Positions 1 to 6,580 of a stretch of DNA of 21,165 nt are shown here, piece after piece (within the stretch, counting starts at the first letter, position 1; the number at the start of each line of letters is the position of its first letter). The position numbers and the translations under genes were made by a program. The stretch comes from Flemingiibacterium sp045649205 (lineage in GTDB: Bacteria; Bacillota; Clostridia; Oscillospirales; CAG-272), in contig JAZRPJ010000193.1 of NCBI GenBank assembly GCA_045649205.1, positions 1 through 21,165 on the forward strand, in the 5' to 3' direction. Below the pieces are notes generated by a model. The model did not search any database. It worked only from the letters and a program-made list of their open reading frames with translations, and had not been told where the DNA came from.

Positions 1-33
1 TTTCCATTTTCACAAACTTTTCTCATAAAGTAA

Positions 34-62
34 TTGCAAAAAGGTAAAATATATGGTATAAT
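34..62 (+). promoter_or_regulatory. Sigma-A promoter for the rimM-DUF4330 unit
   Basis: A -35 element TTGCAA (34-39) is followed after 17 bases by a perfect -10 TATAAT (57-62). The -10 is preceded by TGG (54-56), which makes it an extended -10 (TGnTATAAT). The predicted transcript start is near 69, giving a leader of about 25 bases before rimM, with the ribosome site GGAG at 85-88. This suggests that transcription of rimM can start here independently of any upstream genes outside the window. Confidence 0.8.
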
Positions 63-94
63 ATAACTAACTATGAAAATTCTCGGAGATTATT

Positions 95-637
95 ATGCCT
101 GAAGAAAAATATCTTGAATGCGGAAGAATTACAAATACTCACGGTGTAAAGGGTGGACTCATGGTGGAATCCTGGTGTGACGATGTGGAAACCCTCTGCT
201 CTATCAAAACCCTCTACTACAAAAAAAGGGAAGAGTATATTCCTCTTGAAGTTACTAAAGCATCCATACACAAGGGATGCGGACTCATGTATTTCTACGG
301 TATCGACGACATGGATGCGGCATCTCTTCTTAAAAACAGAGTGGTATACGCCGACCGTGAAGATATCCCCATTGACGATGACCGTGTATTCATCGCTGAC
401 ATAATCGGACTTCCCGTGTACGATGAAAAAAACGGGGAAAAGCTGGGTATACTTTCAGACCTTATCGAATCACCGGCTTCCGACCTTTTCGTTGTCAAGC
501 GTGAGGACGGCAGTGAGGTGCTTGTACCTGCGGTTGATGAATTTATCGGTCACATCGACGGTGACGGTGTTTTCCTCTGCCCTATCCCGGGTATGTTCGA
601 TGAGGGCGGCGAGGTTATCTCCGGAGGGGAAAAATGA
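95..637 (+). CDS. rimM: Ribosome maturation factor RimM
   Basis: RimM is a chaperone of 30S assembly that binds ribosomal protein S19 and helps mature the 16S 3' (head) domain. The 180-residue product has the usual two-domain layout. The N-terminal beta-barrel opens with the signature GRITNTHGVKG at residues 10-20 and runs to about residue 88. A PRC-barrel follows at about 96-168, with GLPVYD, LIESPASDLFVV and LVPAVDEFIGHID. Length is close to the family norm, with a short Gly/Glu tail. GGAG lies six bases before the ATG, directly downstream of an extended -10 promoter. The stop overlaps the trmD start in an ATGA, so the two are translationally coupled. The rimM-trmD pair is a classic arrangement. 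Confidence 0.96.
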   Translation: MPEEKYLECGRITNTHGVKGGLMVESWCDDVETLCSIKTLYYKKREEYIPLEVTKASIHKGCGLMYFYGIDDMDAASLLKNRVVYADREDIPIDDDRVFIADIIGLPVYDEKNGEKLGILSDLIESPASDLFVVKREDGSEVLVPAVDEFIGHIDGDGVFLCPIPGMFDEGGEVISGGEK

Positions 638-1323
638 GATTTGACATAATGACCCTTTTTCCCGAGGTGGTTGATACAGTGCTTGATTCAAGCATTATCG
701 GACGGGCGCAGGAGGGTGGATTCGTTGAAGTTTGCACCCACAACATAAGAGATTTTTCCGAAAATAAGCACCGCCGCGTCGACGATACTCCATATGGCGG
801 CGGAATGGGAATGCTCATGAGCGCAGTGCCGATTTACGGGTGTTACCGCTCCATTGTTGATAAGGATGATGCTCCGGCAAACCGTCACGTTATATATATG
901 TCGCCACGAGGCAAGGTTTTGACCCAAAAGAAAGCCGAGGAGCTTACAAAATACGATAATATAATCATCCTCTGCGGGCACTACGAGGGAGTTGACGAGC
1001 GTATCATTGAGGAGATCGTGGACGAGGAAATCTCCATCGGCGATTACGTACTGACCGGCGGCGAGCTGCCTGCCTGCGTACTTGTTGACTGCGTATCGAG
1101 AATGCTTGAGGGGGTACTTCCCGATGAGAGCTGCTGGAAGGACGAAAGTATCGCATCCGGAATGCTTGAATATCCCCAGTATACCCGACCTTACGATTTC
1201 AGAGGAAGACTTGTACCCGAGGTGCTTCTTTCGGGACATCATGCAAATATAGAAAAATGGCGTAGGGATGAGGCGCTTAAAAAGACAAAGGAGCTGCGTC
1301 CCGATTTACTTGATAAAGAATAA
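634..1323 (+). CDS. trmD: tRNA (guanine37-N1)-methyltransferase TrmD
   Basis: TrmD transfers a methyl group from S-adenosylmethionine to N1 of G37 next to the anticodon, preventing +1 frameshifting. It is a knotted SPOUT enzyme acting as a dimer. At 229 residues the protein is slightly shorter than the usual 240-250. Visible motifs are MRFDIMTLFPE at the start, DDTPYGGGMGM (51-61), SPRGKVLTQ (90-98), CGHYEGVDER (114-123), ISIGDYVLTGGELP (133-146), the knot that binds AdoMet, and MLEYPQYTRP (177-186). R156 matches the catalytic arginine (154 in H. influenzae). The catalytic aspartate position (169) falls on E171, with D170 beside it. The start overlaps the rimM stop by four bases and has GGAGGGG upstream. 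The gene is followed by murJ, not rplS. Confidence 0.96.
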   Translation: MRFDIMTLFPEVVDTVLDSSIIGRAQEGGFVEVCTHNIRDFSENKHRRVDDTPYGGGMGMLMSAVPIYGCYRSIVDKDDAPANRHVIYMSPRGKVLTQKKAEELTKYDNIIILCGHYEGVDERIIEEIVDEEISIGDYVLTGGELPACVLVDCVSRMLEGVLPDESCWKDESIASGMLEYPQYTRPYDFRGRLVPEVLLSGHHANIEKWRRDEALKKTKELRPDLLDKE

Positions 1324-1350
1324 TTAAAACTGCGAAAGAAGGGGAATTTG

Positions 1351-2940
1351 ATGGACGGCGAAAAGAAGGGCAGAGCCTTTAAAACCATCGGCATCATGAT
1401 GGGTGCCACGGTTATATCGAAGCTGCTCGGCATGCTCAGAGGCGTTCTGCAGGCCGGCGCATACGGTACCTTACCCGAAGCCAATGCCTTTACCGCCGCA
1501 TCAAAATTACCTCTTGCTTTCTTTGATATGCTCCTTGCGGCGGCGGTTATGGGATGCTTTATCCCGGTTTACAACAGCTTTAAGGAGAATGAAGCGGGGA
1601 AAAACCGGGAAGCTGACCGTTTCGCCTGTGTTTTTCTGAATTTCATAGCGCTTATCTGTGGTGTGCTCGTGCTTGTGGGCATCATATTTGCCGACTTTTT
1701 CATCGGTGTTATTGCATCGGGACTGTCGCCGGAAATGCATACCCTGGCGGTGACACTGACAAGGATCATGTTCCCTCTTGTTATATTTACCGGCTCGGCG
1801 TATACGCTTGTGGGACTTTTGCAGTCGAAAGGCTCATTCATCGCCCCGGCGCTTATCAGTGCTATTTCAAACGGCGGCGTTGTGGCGTATCTCGCCTTTA
1901 TAAATCCACATCTCGGCAGTATGGGAATCTACGGTCTCGCCGTAGCTTATATGCTTTCATGGCTTCTGCAGCTGCTTACACTGGTCGTTCCACTTTGGCG
2001 GACGGGATTCCGGTATAAGTTTCTGTTCGATTTCAGAAATCCAGCTTTAGTAAGGGCGCTCAAAATGGCACCGCCTATTATGGTGGGGTCATGGCTCTCC
2101 CCAGTGGGGATACTGCTCGGTCAGTACTTTGCCTCCCGTATCACTGCTCTCGGCGGTACGGGCGGCGCGGCGGCAATTTTCGATTACGCCAACAATATTT
2201 ACATCATCATTGCCGGCACTCTGACCTACAGCATCTGTAATTATACCTTCCCGAAAATCGCCAAGCTCTCCGCGGAGGGCAGCGAGAATGAATTCTACGC
2301 AACACTCCGTGACGGGTTTAAGAATGTTCTTTACATCGTCGTTCCGTTCTGCGCGGCGGCACTTATACTTGCCGAAGAAGGGGTTTCCATACTCTACCGC
2401 AGGGGCGAATTTACCGCTCTCGATGCCCTTAATACGTCGAAAGTGCTTTTTTGCATCCTTCCTGCCATGCCTTTTTTCGCAGTCAGTGAGCTTCTTACCA
2501 GGGCGTTTTATTCCAAAAACAAGCCATCCCTTGTTATGTACGCCGTAATAACCGGTATTGCGGTAAACCTCGTTTCGGGATTTCTTCTTGTACAGATCGG
2601 CGGACTTTTCGGTATCGCCGCCGTGGGAATTGCCTCCGGACTCGGTCAGGTGGCAACCTCCCTTATGCTTATGATTTTTGCCGTCAAACGCCTTCGCGGC
2701 ATATTTAATGTTGAGCTTATAAAGCATATTGCAGTTATTTTTACCGGCGGTGCGGCGGTCTTTTTTACCGCAGCCGAAATGTCGGAGCTGATACAAAGCC
2801 GCCCCGATTCTGCCTCCTTCACCGAGAATATAGTAAAATCACTTATAATCTTTATTCCCTCGGCGGCAGTGTACCTCATATGGACCTATATCCTTAAAAA
2901 ATTAATCTTCCACAAAAATAAAAAGGAGGAAAAGGCTTGA
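1351..2940 (+). CDS. murJ: Lipid II flippase MurJ (MVF/MviN family)
   Basis: MurJ moves the peptidoglycan precursor lipid II from the inner to the outer face of the cytoplasmic membrane. The 529-residue product is hydrophobic throughout, consistent with the 14 membrane helices of the family. It shows the N-terminal family signature around residues 22-40 (ISKLLGMLRGVLQAGAYG) and the FIPVYNSF segment shortly after. A later FYSKNKPS stretch is the usual LxRxFYAxxDTxTP-like region of MVF proteins. I chose the ATG at 1351 over the TTG at 1348 because GGGG at 1341-1344 sits six bases before it and only three before the TTG. It lies 27 bases after trmD and overlaps the next gene, so it is co-transcribed. 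B. subtilis also has an unrelated flippase (Amj), so MurJ may not be the only route here. Confidence 0.93.
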   Translation: MDGEKKGRAFKTIGIMMGATVISKLLGMLRGVLQAGAYGTLPEANAFTAASKLPLAFFDMLLAAAVMGCFIPVYNSFKENEAGKNREADRFACVFLNFIALICGVLVLVGIIFADFFIGVIASGLSPEMHTLAVTLTRIMFPLVIFTGSAYTLVGLLQSKGSFIAPALISAISNGGVVAYLAFINPHLGSMGIYGLAVAYMLSWLLQLLTLVVPLWRTGFRYKFLFDFRNPALVRALKMAPPIMVGSWLSPVGILLGQYFASRITALGGTGGAAAIFDYANNIYIIIAGTLTYSICNYTFPKIAKLSAEGSENEFYATLRDGFKNVLYIVVPFCAAALILAEEGVSILYRRGEFTALDALNTSKVLFCILPAMPFFAVSELLTRAFYSKNKPSLVMYAVITGIAVNLVSGFLLVQIGGLFGIAAVGIASGLGQVATSLMLMIFAVKRLRGIFNVELIKHIAVIFTGGAAVFFTAAEMSELIQSRPDSASFTENIVKSLIIFIPSAAVYLIWTYILKKLIFHKNKKEEKA

Positions 2941-4841
2941 ATAAAAAGATAAATGCAAGCGGCAAATCAAGGTGGTATGTGAATATTTTCAGTACATCCA
3001 TGATTCTGTCGGCTCTCGGCAAAGCATCCTCGTGGATCTACAGGAAGCTTGGCGATGGCTTTTTCGGATGGATATTCACCGCTTACGGCAGTGAAAATAA
3101 CTCCCTTGAGAACGGGCTGTTTTCAAGTATCCGCAAAAAAATCGACCTTTCGGGGCGGTTTATAACGCCGCTGAAACGGAAGATTGCCCACGGAATCGAA
3201 AACAGTATGATTCTCGGATTCATCCGCGGTATTCTCTCAAAGATGTTAGGAAGTACAATGAAATCCTACGGTATTTTCATGTTTTCCTTTGCCCTTTACA
3301 GCGCCATCGCCTATCTTTTCCGTGTTTTTTACTTTGAGGCGGGCGGAGAATTTGACCCGGGGGTAGGAATCACACTTATTCTTATGCTTATTGCATCGGT
3401 GCTGATGATAGCATCCCGGCATACCTTGTCAAGCGCAATTGTGTCAAGCCCGACGGTAAGCCTTATCCTGTTTAACTTCCTTGGGATCAGGAGGGAGCAG
3501 GTTGAGTCTGCCGAAAAAAATGACGGACGCTTTAATATCCCATTTATCGCAGGACTTCTTTTCGGTATAGCATCGGCGTTTGTTAATCCGCTGTATCTGC
3601 TTGTGGGGATATTTCTTCTTATCGCCGCTTTTGCGGTGCTTGTAAAGCCGGAAATCGGAGTGGTGGCAATTCTCACATTTCTTCCTTTCCTTCCTACCAT
3701 GGCTCTTGTGGCAGCGGTTATCTATACCGCTCTCTGCTGTTTTATCAAGGTCATGTGCGGAAAACGCTCCCTTAAGTTTGATCTTCTTGACGGCGTGGTG
3801 CTTATTTTCATGCTTCTCATGCTTGGCGGCGGATTCGTCAGCGCATCCGGAAGCAGTCTTAAGCCGGCTCTCGTTTATACCGTCTTCATGCTGGGATATT
3901 TCCTTGTGGTCAATCTGATTCGCTCGAAGGAATGGTTTATGCGAGCTGTTATAGGCGTTGTCAGCTCGGGAGCAGTTGTTTCTCTTTACGGTCTATATCA
4001 GAACTTCTTCGGCGCCGGAGACACTACCTGGCACGATGCGGATATGTTCGCCGATATAAAAAGCCGAGTGGTTTCAACCTTCGAAAACCCTAATGTTCTG
4101 GCGGAATATTTGATTATGGTCCTTCCCCTTACTGTAGCTCTTTTCCTTGCCAATAAGGGGGGGCGGGCAAAGTTCGGTTCGGCGGTTCTCCTTGCACTTT
4201 TCGGCGGATGCCTTATATACACCTGGTCAAGAGGCGCGTGGCTGGGACTTTTGATAGGACTTTTGATATTCTTTCTCATCTATTCGAAAAACACACTTTC
4301 GGTCCTGCTTTTCTCGGTGCTTGGCATCCCCTTCTTGCCCTTTGTGCTGCCCGAGAGCATAACCTCAAGATTTTTGAGCATCGGCAATCTTGCCGACAGC
4401 TCGACCTCTTACCGTGTGAGCATATGGCGCGGAGTTTTAAACATGCTGGAGGATTTCTCTGTCAGCGGAATCGGTATCGGAAACGGTGCTTTTTCCATGG
4501 TCTACCCCATATACTCCCTTTCAGGATGCGAAACGGCACAGCACGCTCATAATCTCTACCTGCAGATAACCGCAGAGCTTGGAATTATAGGACTTGTGAT
4601 TTTCATTGCGCTGTTATTTATTTTCCTTCAAAGCAGTCTTGAATTTCACGGTAAGGAAAAACGTAGTGAGAAGCTCTACGGTGCGGCTGTTCTCTGCGGA
4701 ATCCTTGGAGTACTTGCCCAGGGAATGACCGACTATATCTGGTATAATTACCGGGTATTTCTCATGTTCTGGATGCTTTTGGGACTTGGGGCGGCAATAA
4801 GAAAAACCATGGCTTCAACCGCTCCAAAAGAGATATACTGA
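2937..4841 (+). CDS. O-antigen ligase / Wzy-polymerase family membrane protein
   Basis: This is a 634-residue polytopic membrane protein with a Wzy_C/O-antigen ligase signature. Key parts are TFENPNVLAEYL (381-392), SRGAWLGLLIGLL (431-443), SYRVSIWRG (491-499) and the loop motif AQHAHNLYLQ (534-543). The family's essential loop histidine would be H536 or H538, with R432 or R499 as candidate partner arginines. Known relatives transfer or polymerise lipid-linked glycans on the outer face of the membrane (WaaL, Wzy, PglL, TuaE); the glycan used here cannot be read from sequence. The first 110 residues are an unusually long, basic, partly amphipathic cytoplasmic-looking region. The TTG start (2937) overlaps the murJ stop as TTGA and has AGGAGG at 2924-2929. 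Context beside murJ points to cell-surface polymer assembly. Confidence 0.85.
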   Translation: MNKKINASGKSRWYVNIFSTSMILSALGKASSWIYRKLGDGFFGWIFTAYGSENNSLENGLFSSIRKKIDLSGRFITPLKRKIAHGIENSMILGFIRGILSKMLGSTMKSYGIFMFSFALYSAIAYLFRVFYFEAGGEFDPGVGITLILMLIASVLMIASRHTLSSAIVSSPTVSLILFNFLGIRREQVESAEKNDGRFNIPFIAGLLFGIASAFVNPLYLLVGIFLLIAAFAVLVKPEIGVVAILTFLPFLPTMALVAAVIYTALCCFIKVMCGKRSLKFDLLDGVVLIFMLLMLGGGFVSASGSSLKPALVYTVFMLGYFLVVNLIRSKEWFMRAVIGVVSSGAVVSLYGLYQNFFGAGDTTWHDADMFADIKSRVVSTFENPNVLAEYLIMVLPLTVALFLANKGGRAKFGSAVLLALFGGCLIYTWSRGAWLGLLIGLLIFFLIYSKNTLSVLLFSVLGIPFLPFVLPESITSRFLSIGNLADSSTSYRVSIWRGVLNMLEDFSVSGIGIGNGAFSMVYPIYSLSGCETAQHAHNLYLQITAELGIIGLVIFIALLFIFLQSSLEFHGKEKRSEKLYGAAVLCGILGVLAQGMTDYIWYNYRVFLMFWMLLGLGAAIRKTMASTAPKEIY

Positions 4842-4861
4842 TAATCACGGAGGAATAAGAA

Positions 4862-5353
4862 ATGACAAAAAAACACAGATTCAACATAATAGACGCGCTG
4901 ATAATCATTGTGATTGCGGCGATTATCGCCGTGGCGGCATTTTTCCTTCTCAGAGATAAGCCGGAGGAAGTAAAGGAAGATACCGTAACCATCGAATATG
5001 TAGTCGAGTTCCGTAAGGTGCGGGACGAGTTTAAGGACAACATCACCGAGGGCGATACGGTAATAGACTCAGTGGCAAAATACTATATCGGCGAGGTTGT
5101 GGATGTAAACTCCGGACCTGCGGTCTTCACCAACGGAAACAGCATTTACGAAGGGAAAGCTGTGGTTGGAACTTATCCCGGGTATTCCGATATTCGTGCT
5201 ACTGTAGTCTGCGAAGCGGTCATCGGCGGAAACGGGCGGTATGTTTTAAGCGGAGGCTACAGTGTTTCCGTGGGTTCAAGAGTGGATGTGCGCACACCAA
5301 ATTACAATGGCACGGGATACTGCATAAGCCTGCGCGAAAGTGAGGTAAAATAA
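4862..5353 (+). CDS. DUF4330-type single-pass membrane protein (copy 1)
   Basis: This 163-residue protein has a short basic N-terminus, FNIIDALIIIVI beginning at residue 7, and one membrane helix at about 9-30. The rest is a beta-rich extracytoplasmic domain of about 130 residues. The N-terminal (F)NxxDxLIIxVI pattern, size and layout fit the DUF4330 family, whose function is unknown. The exported part holds GDTV, YYIGEVVDV and a C-terminal block with DIRATVV and VLSGGYSVSVGSRVDV. The helix may act as an uncleaved signal anchor. It starts 20 bases after the ligase gene with GGAGGA at 4849-4854, and its stop shares a base with the next start (TAATG). Its neighbour is a diverged paralogue, so the two products may work as a pair with the upstream ligase. 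This partnership is inference. Confidence 0.75.
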   Translation: MTKKHRFNIIDALIIIVIAAIIAVAAFFLLRDKPEEVKEDTVTIEYVVEFRKVRDEFKDNITEGDTVIDSVAKYYIGEVVDVNSGPAVFTNGNSIYEGKAVVGTYPGYSDIRATVVCEAVIGGNGRYVLSGGYSVSVGSRVDVRTPNYNGTGYCISLRESEVK

Positions 5354-5892
5354 TGAAAGAGAAAAAGAATAACTCTACCGCAAAGAGAAGATTTCGCCCC
5401 AATGTACTTGATTTTCTCATAGTAATTGTCATAATCGGAGCTGCGGCAGGCATTGGGATCCGTTCCGGAGTGGTCGAGAAGATCACCTCAACCAGCACTG
5501 CAGAATCGGCACGAATATACTTTTTAGCTGAAAACGTCAACAACGATTCTTACGACTATTTTGTAAAGGGCGACACTTTTTACAGTAAAAATCTGGGCTG
5601 CTATATAGGTACTCTTGAGCGAGCCACACCCATGCCGGCAGAAATTCTTTTACCTACCGCTGACGGACAGATGGCGGTTTCCTATTCTCCCGCTGTTGAC
5701 CCTAATGATCCTAATTCGGAGAGCTATCGTGTGGATATAAGAGGAGAATTTATCAGCTCGGGTCTGTTCAGCCCTGAAGGATTTCTCGTGAACGGAACCA
5801 CTTATATCGCTCCCGGTTCCGAGCTTACCCTTGAGAGTAAAAACATATCCGTTGTGGTTACAGTGACCGATATTCAGCCTGTAAAGGAGTAA
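5353..5892 (+). CDS. DUF4330-type single-pass membrane protein (copy 2)
   Basis: This 179-residue protein has the same architecture as the gene before it: basic N-terminus (KEKKNNSTAKRRFRPN), one membrane helix at about 18-38 starting NVLDFLIVIVII, then an exported domain. Matching landmarks in order are GDTF, CYIGTLERA, VDIRGEF and VNGTTYIAPGSELTL. These line up with GDTV, YIGEV, SDIRATV and LSGGYSVSVGSRVDV of copy 1. The pair therefore looks like an old tandem duplication with strong divergence. A proline/asparagine/aspartate-rich insertion (SPAVDPNDPNSES) is specific to this copy. The start codon overlaps the preceding stop by one base, implying coupled translation. It is the last gene of the unit, with the terminator 42 bases beyond the stop. 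Function unknown. Confidence 0.72.
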   Translation: MKEKKNNSTAKRRFRPNVLDFLIVIVIIGAAAGIGIRSGVVEKITSTSTAESARIYFLAENVNNDSYDYFVKGDTFYSKNLGCYIGTLERATPMPAEILLPTADGQMAVSYSPAVDPNDPNSESYRVDIRGEFISSGLFSPEGFLVNGTTYIAPGSELTLESKNISVVVTVTDIQPVKE

Positions 5893-5933
5893 AAAAATAC
5901 AAATTTGTATTGAAATAATCAAAATTGGATTTT

Positions 5934-5976
5934 ACACCGCAAAATGGTAAAACATACCACTTTTGCGGTGTTTTTT
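5934..5976 (+). terminator. Intrinsic terminator after the DUF4330 pair
   Basis: The arms are ACACCGCAAAATGGTA (5934-5949) and TACCACTTTTGCGGTGT (5955-5971). They form a 16-bp stem with one bulged base and a five-base loop AAACA, followed by a run of T to 5976. It closes the rimM unit. Confidence 0.9.
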
Positions 5977-6042
5977 CGGTATTTCACCGCAAATTGCAGA
6001 TAAATCCTACTTCGATGATGTAATTTATATGCAAAAAAACTA
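5977..6042. other. Gene-free spacer before the HPr promoter
   Basis: Part of the 326-base gap between DUF4330 copy 2 and HPr. It has no open frame with a ribosome site. Its only notable content is a second copy of CACCGCAAA (5985-5993), identical to the left arm of the terminator just upstream and able to pair with that terminator's right arm (5962-5970). The rest is AT-rich sequence leading into the promoter. Confidence 0.6.
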
Positions 6043-6071
6043 TTGATTTTATTCTAAAAATTTGATATACT
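6043..6071 (+). promoter_or_regulatory. Sigma-A promoter for the HPr gene
   Basis: TTGATT (6043-6048), a 17-base spacer and TATACT (6066-6071) fit sigma-A. An overlapping TATAAT at 6071-6076 is a better -10 by itself but has no well-spaced -35. Transcription would start near 6078-6083, giving a leader of about 140 bases before HPr. Confidence 0.7.
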
Positions 6072-6090
6072 ATAATTAGGTATTTATATC

Positions 6091-6154
6091 ATGCTCCGCA
6101 TAGGTCAATGTGCCTGAACAATGTACACAGCAGAACGAAATATTCGCGGAGCAT
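6091..6154 (+). promoter_or_regulatory. Long-range stem in the HPr 5' leader
   Basis: ATGCTCCGC (6091-6099) and GCGGAGCAT (6146-6154) are perfect 9-base inverted repeats that would close a stem around 46 bases, soon after the predicted transcript start. No T-run follows the right arm immediately, so it is not a plain terminator. It does not match a riboswitch class that I recognise. It may be a structured leader or an operator with widely spaced arms. Confidence 0.45.
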
Positions 6155-6189
6155 TAAAAATATATATTTGAATATAACTTATAAAGGTA

Positions 6190-6204
6190 TCGGCAGCTTG
6201 CCGA
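6190..6204 (+). promoter_or_regulatory. Small hairpin just upstream of the HPr ribosome site
   Basis: TCGGCA (6190-6195) and TGCCGA (6199-6204) pair perfectly around a GCT loop. The hairpin ends four bases before the ribosome binding site GGAGGA (6208-6213). It could modulate ribosome access or stabilise the message. Confidence 0.45.
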
Positions 6205-6218
6205 GATGGAGGATTACT

Positions 6219-6482
6219 ATGATATCTCGCGACGTTACAATCAAAAATACGGTCGGTCTTCATGCAAGACCAGCTACGTGCTTCATTCAGAAGGCAAATT
6301 CTTTCCAAAGCTCTATCTGGATTGAAAAAGAGGACAGACGCGTAAACGCCAAGAGCCTTCTCGGCGTTCTTTCCCTTGGCATTACCAAGGGCATGACTAT
6401 CACCCTTATTGCCGACGGCAGCGATGAGAGCGCGGCACTCGACGGTCTTTGCGAGCTTATCGACACCGGATTCGGTGAATAA
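6219..6482 (+). CDS. ptsH: HPr phosphocarrier protein of the PTS
   Basis: HPr is the cytosolic phosphocarrier passing phosphate from Enzyme I to sugar-specific EIIA proteins. In Firmicutes, HPr kinase also phosphorylates it on serine to act as CcpA cofactor in carbon catabolite control. The 87-residue product has the active-site motif TVGLHARPA with His15, and the regulatory site VNAKSLLGVLSLG with Ser46. Both sites are present, so it can serve transport and regulation, unlike Crh, which lacks the histidine. The ATG at 6219 was chosen because GGAGGA lies five bases upstream and the protein then begins at the normal family N-terminus. The frame is open upstream but that part is leader RNA. The gene stands alone between its own promoter and terminator, with no ptsI beside it. 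Confidence 0.95.
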   Translation: MISRDVTIKNTVGLHARPATCFIQKANSFQSSIWIEKEDRRVNAKSLLGVLSLGITKGMTITLIADGSDESAALDGLCELIDTGFGE

Positions 6483-6510
6483 TAGGCGGCATCTACAGTA
6501 TAATAGACAT

Positions 6511-6551
6511 GACGGGGGCGCAGTGGTTAGATTACGGTGCCCCGTCTTTTT
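6511..6551 (+). terminator. Intrinsic terminator after HPr
   Basis: GACGGGG plus C6519 (with G6518 bulged) pairs with GCCCCGTC (6539-6546), giving an 8-bp GC-rich stem with a long 19-base loop. Five T follow directly (6547-6551). It separates HPr from uvrC, and I see no convincing promoter between it and uvrC, so some read-through may feed uvrC. Confidence 0.8.
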
Positions 6552-6580
6552 CTCATAAAGAGGATGGATGAGGAGTTTTA

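Noticed and set aside
688..1242. 184-codon open frame on the minus strand inside trmD
   Set aside because: It lies entirely opposite a clear trmD, has no ribosome site and resembles no family; it reflects low stop density on the opposite strand.
2089..2796. 235-codon minus-strand open frame inside murJ
   Set aside because: It is composed of Lys/Gly/Asn/His-rich antisense of a membrane protein, with no ribosome site and no domain.
6108..6218. 37-codon N-terminal extension of HPr
   Set aside because: It precedes the ribosome site GGAGGA and the standard HPr start, and overlaps the hairpins of the leader; it is read as untranslated RNA.
6499..6504. TATAAT as a uvrC promoter -10
   Set aside because: No -35 at proper distance, and any transcript would pass straight through the HPr terminator.
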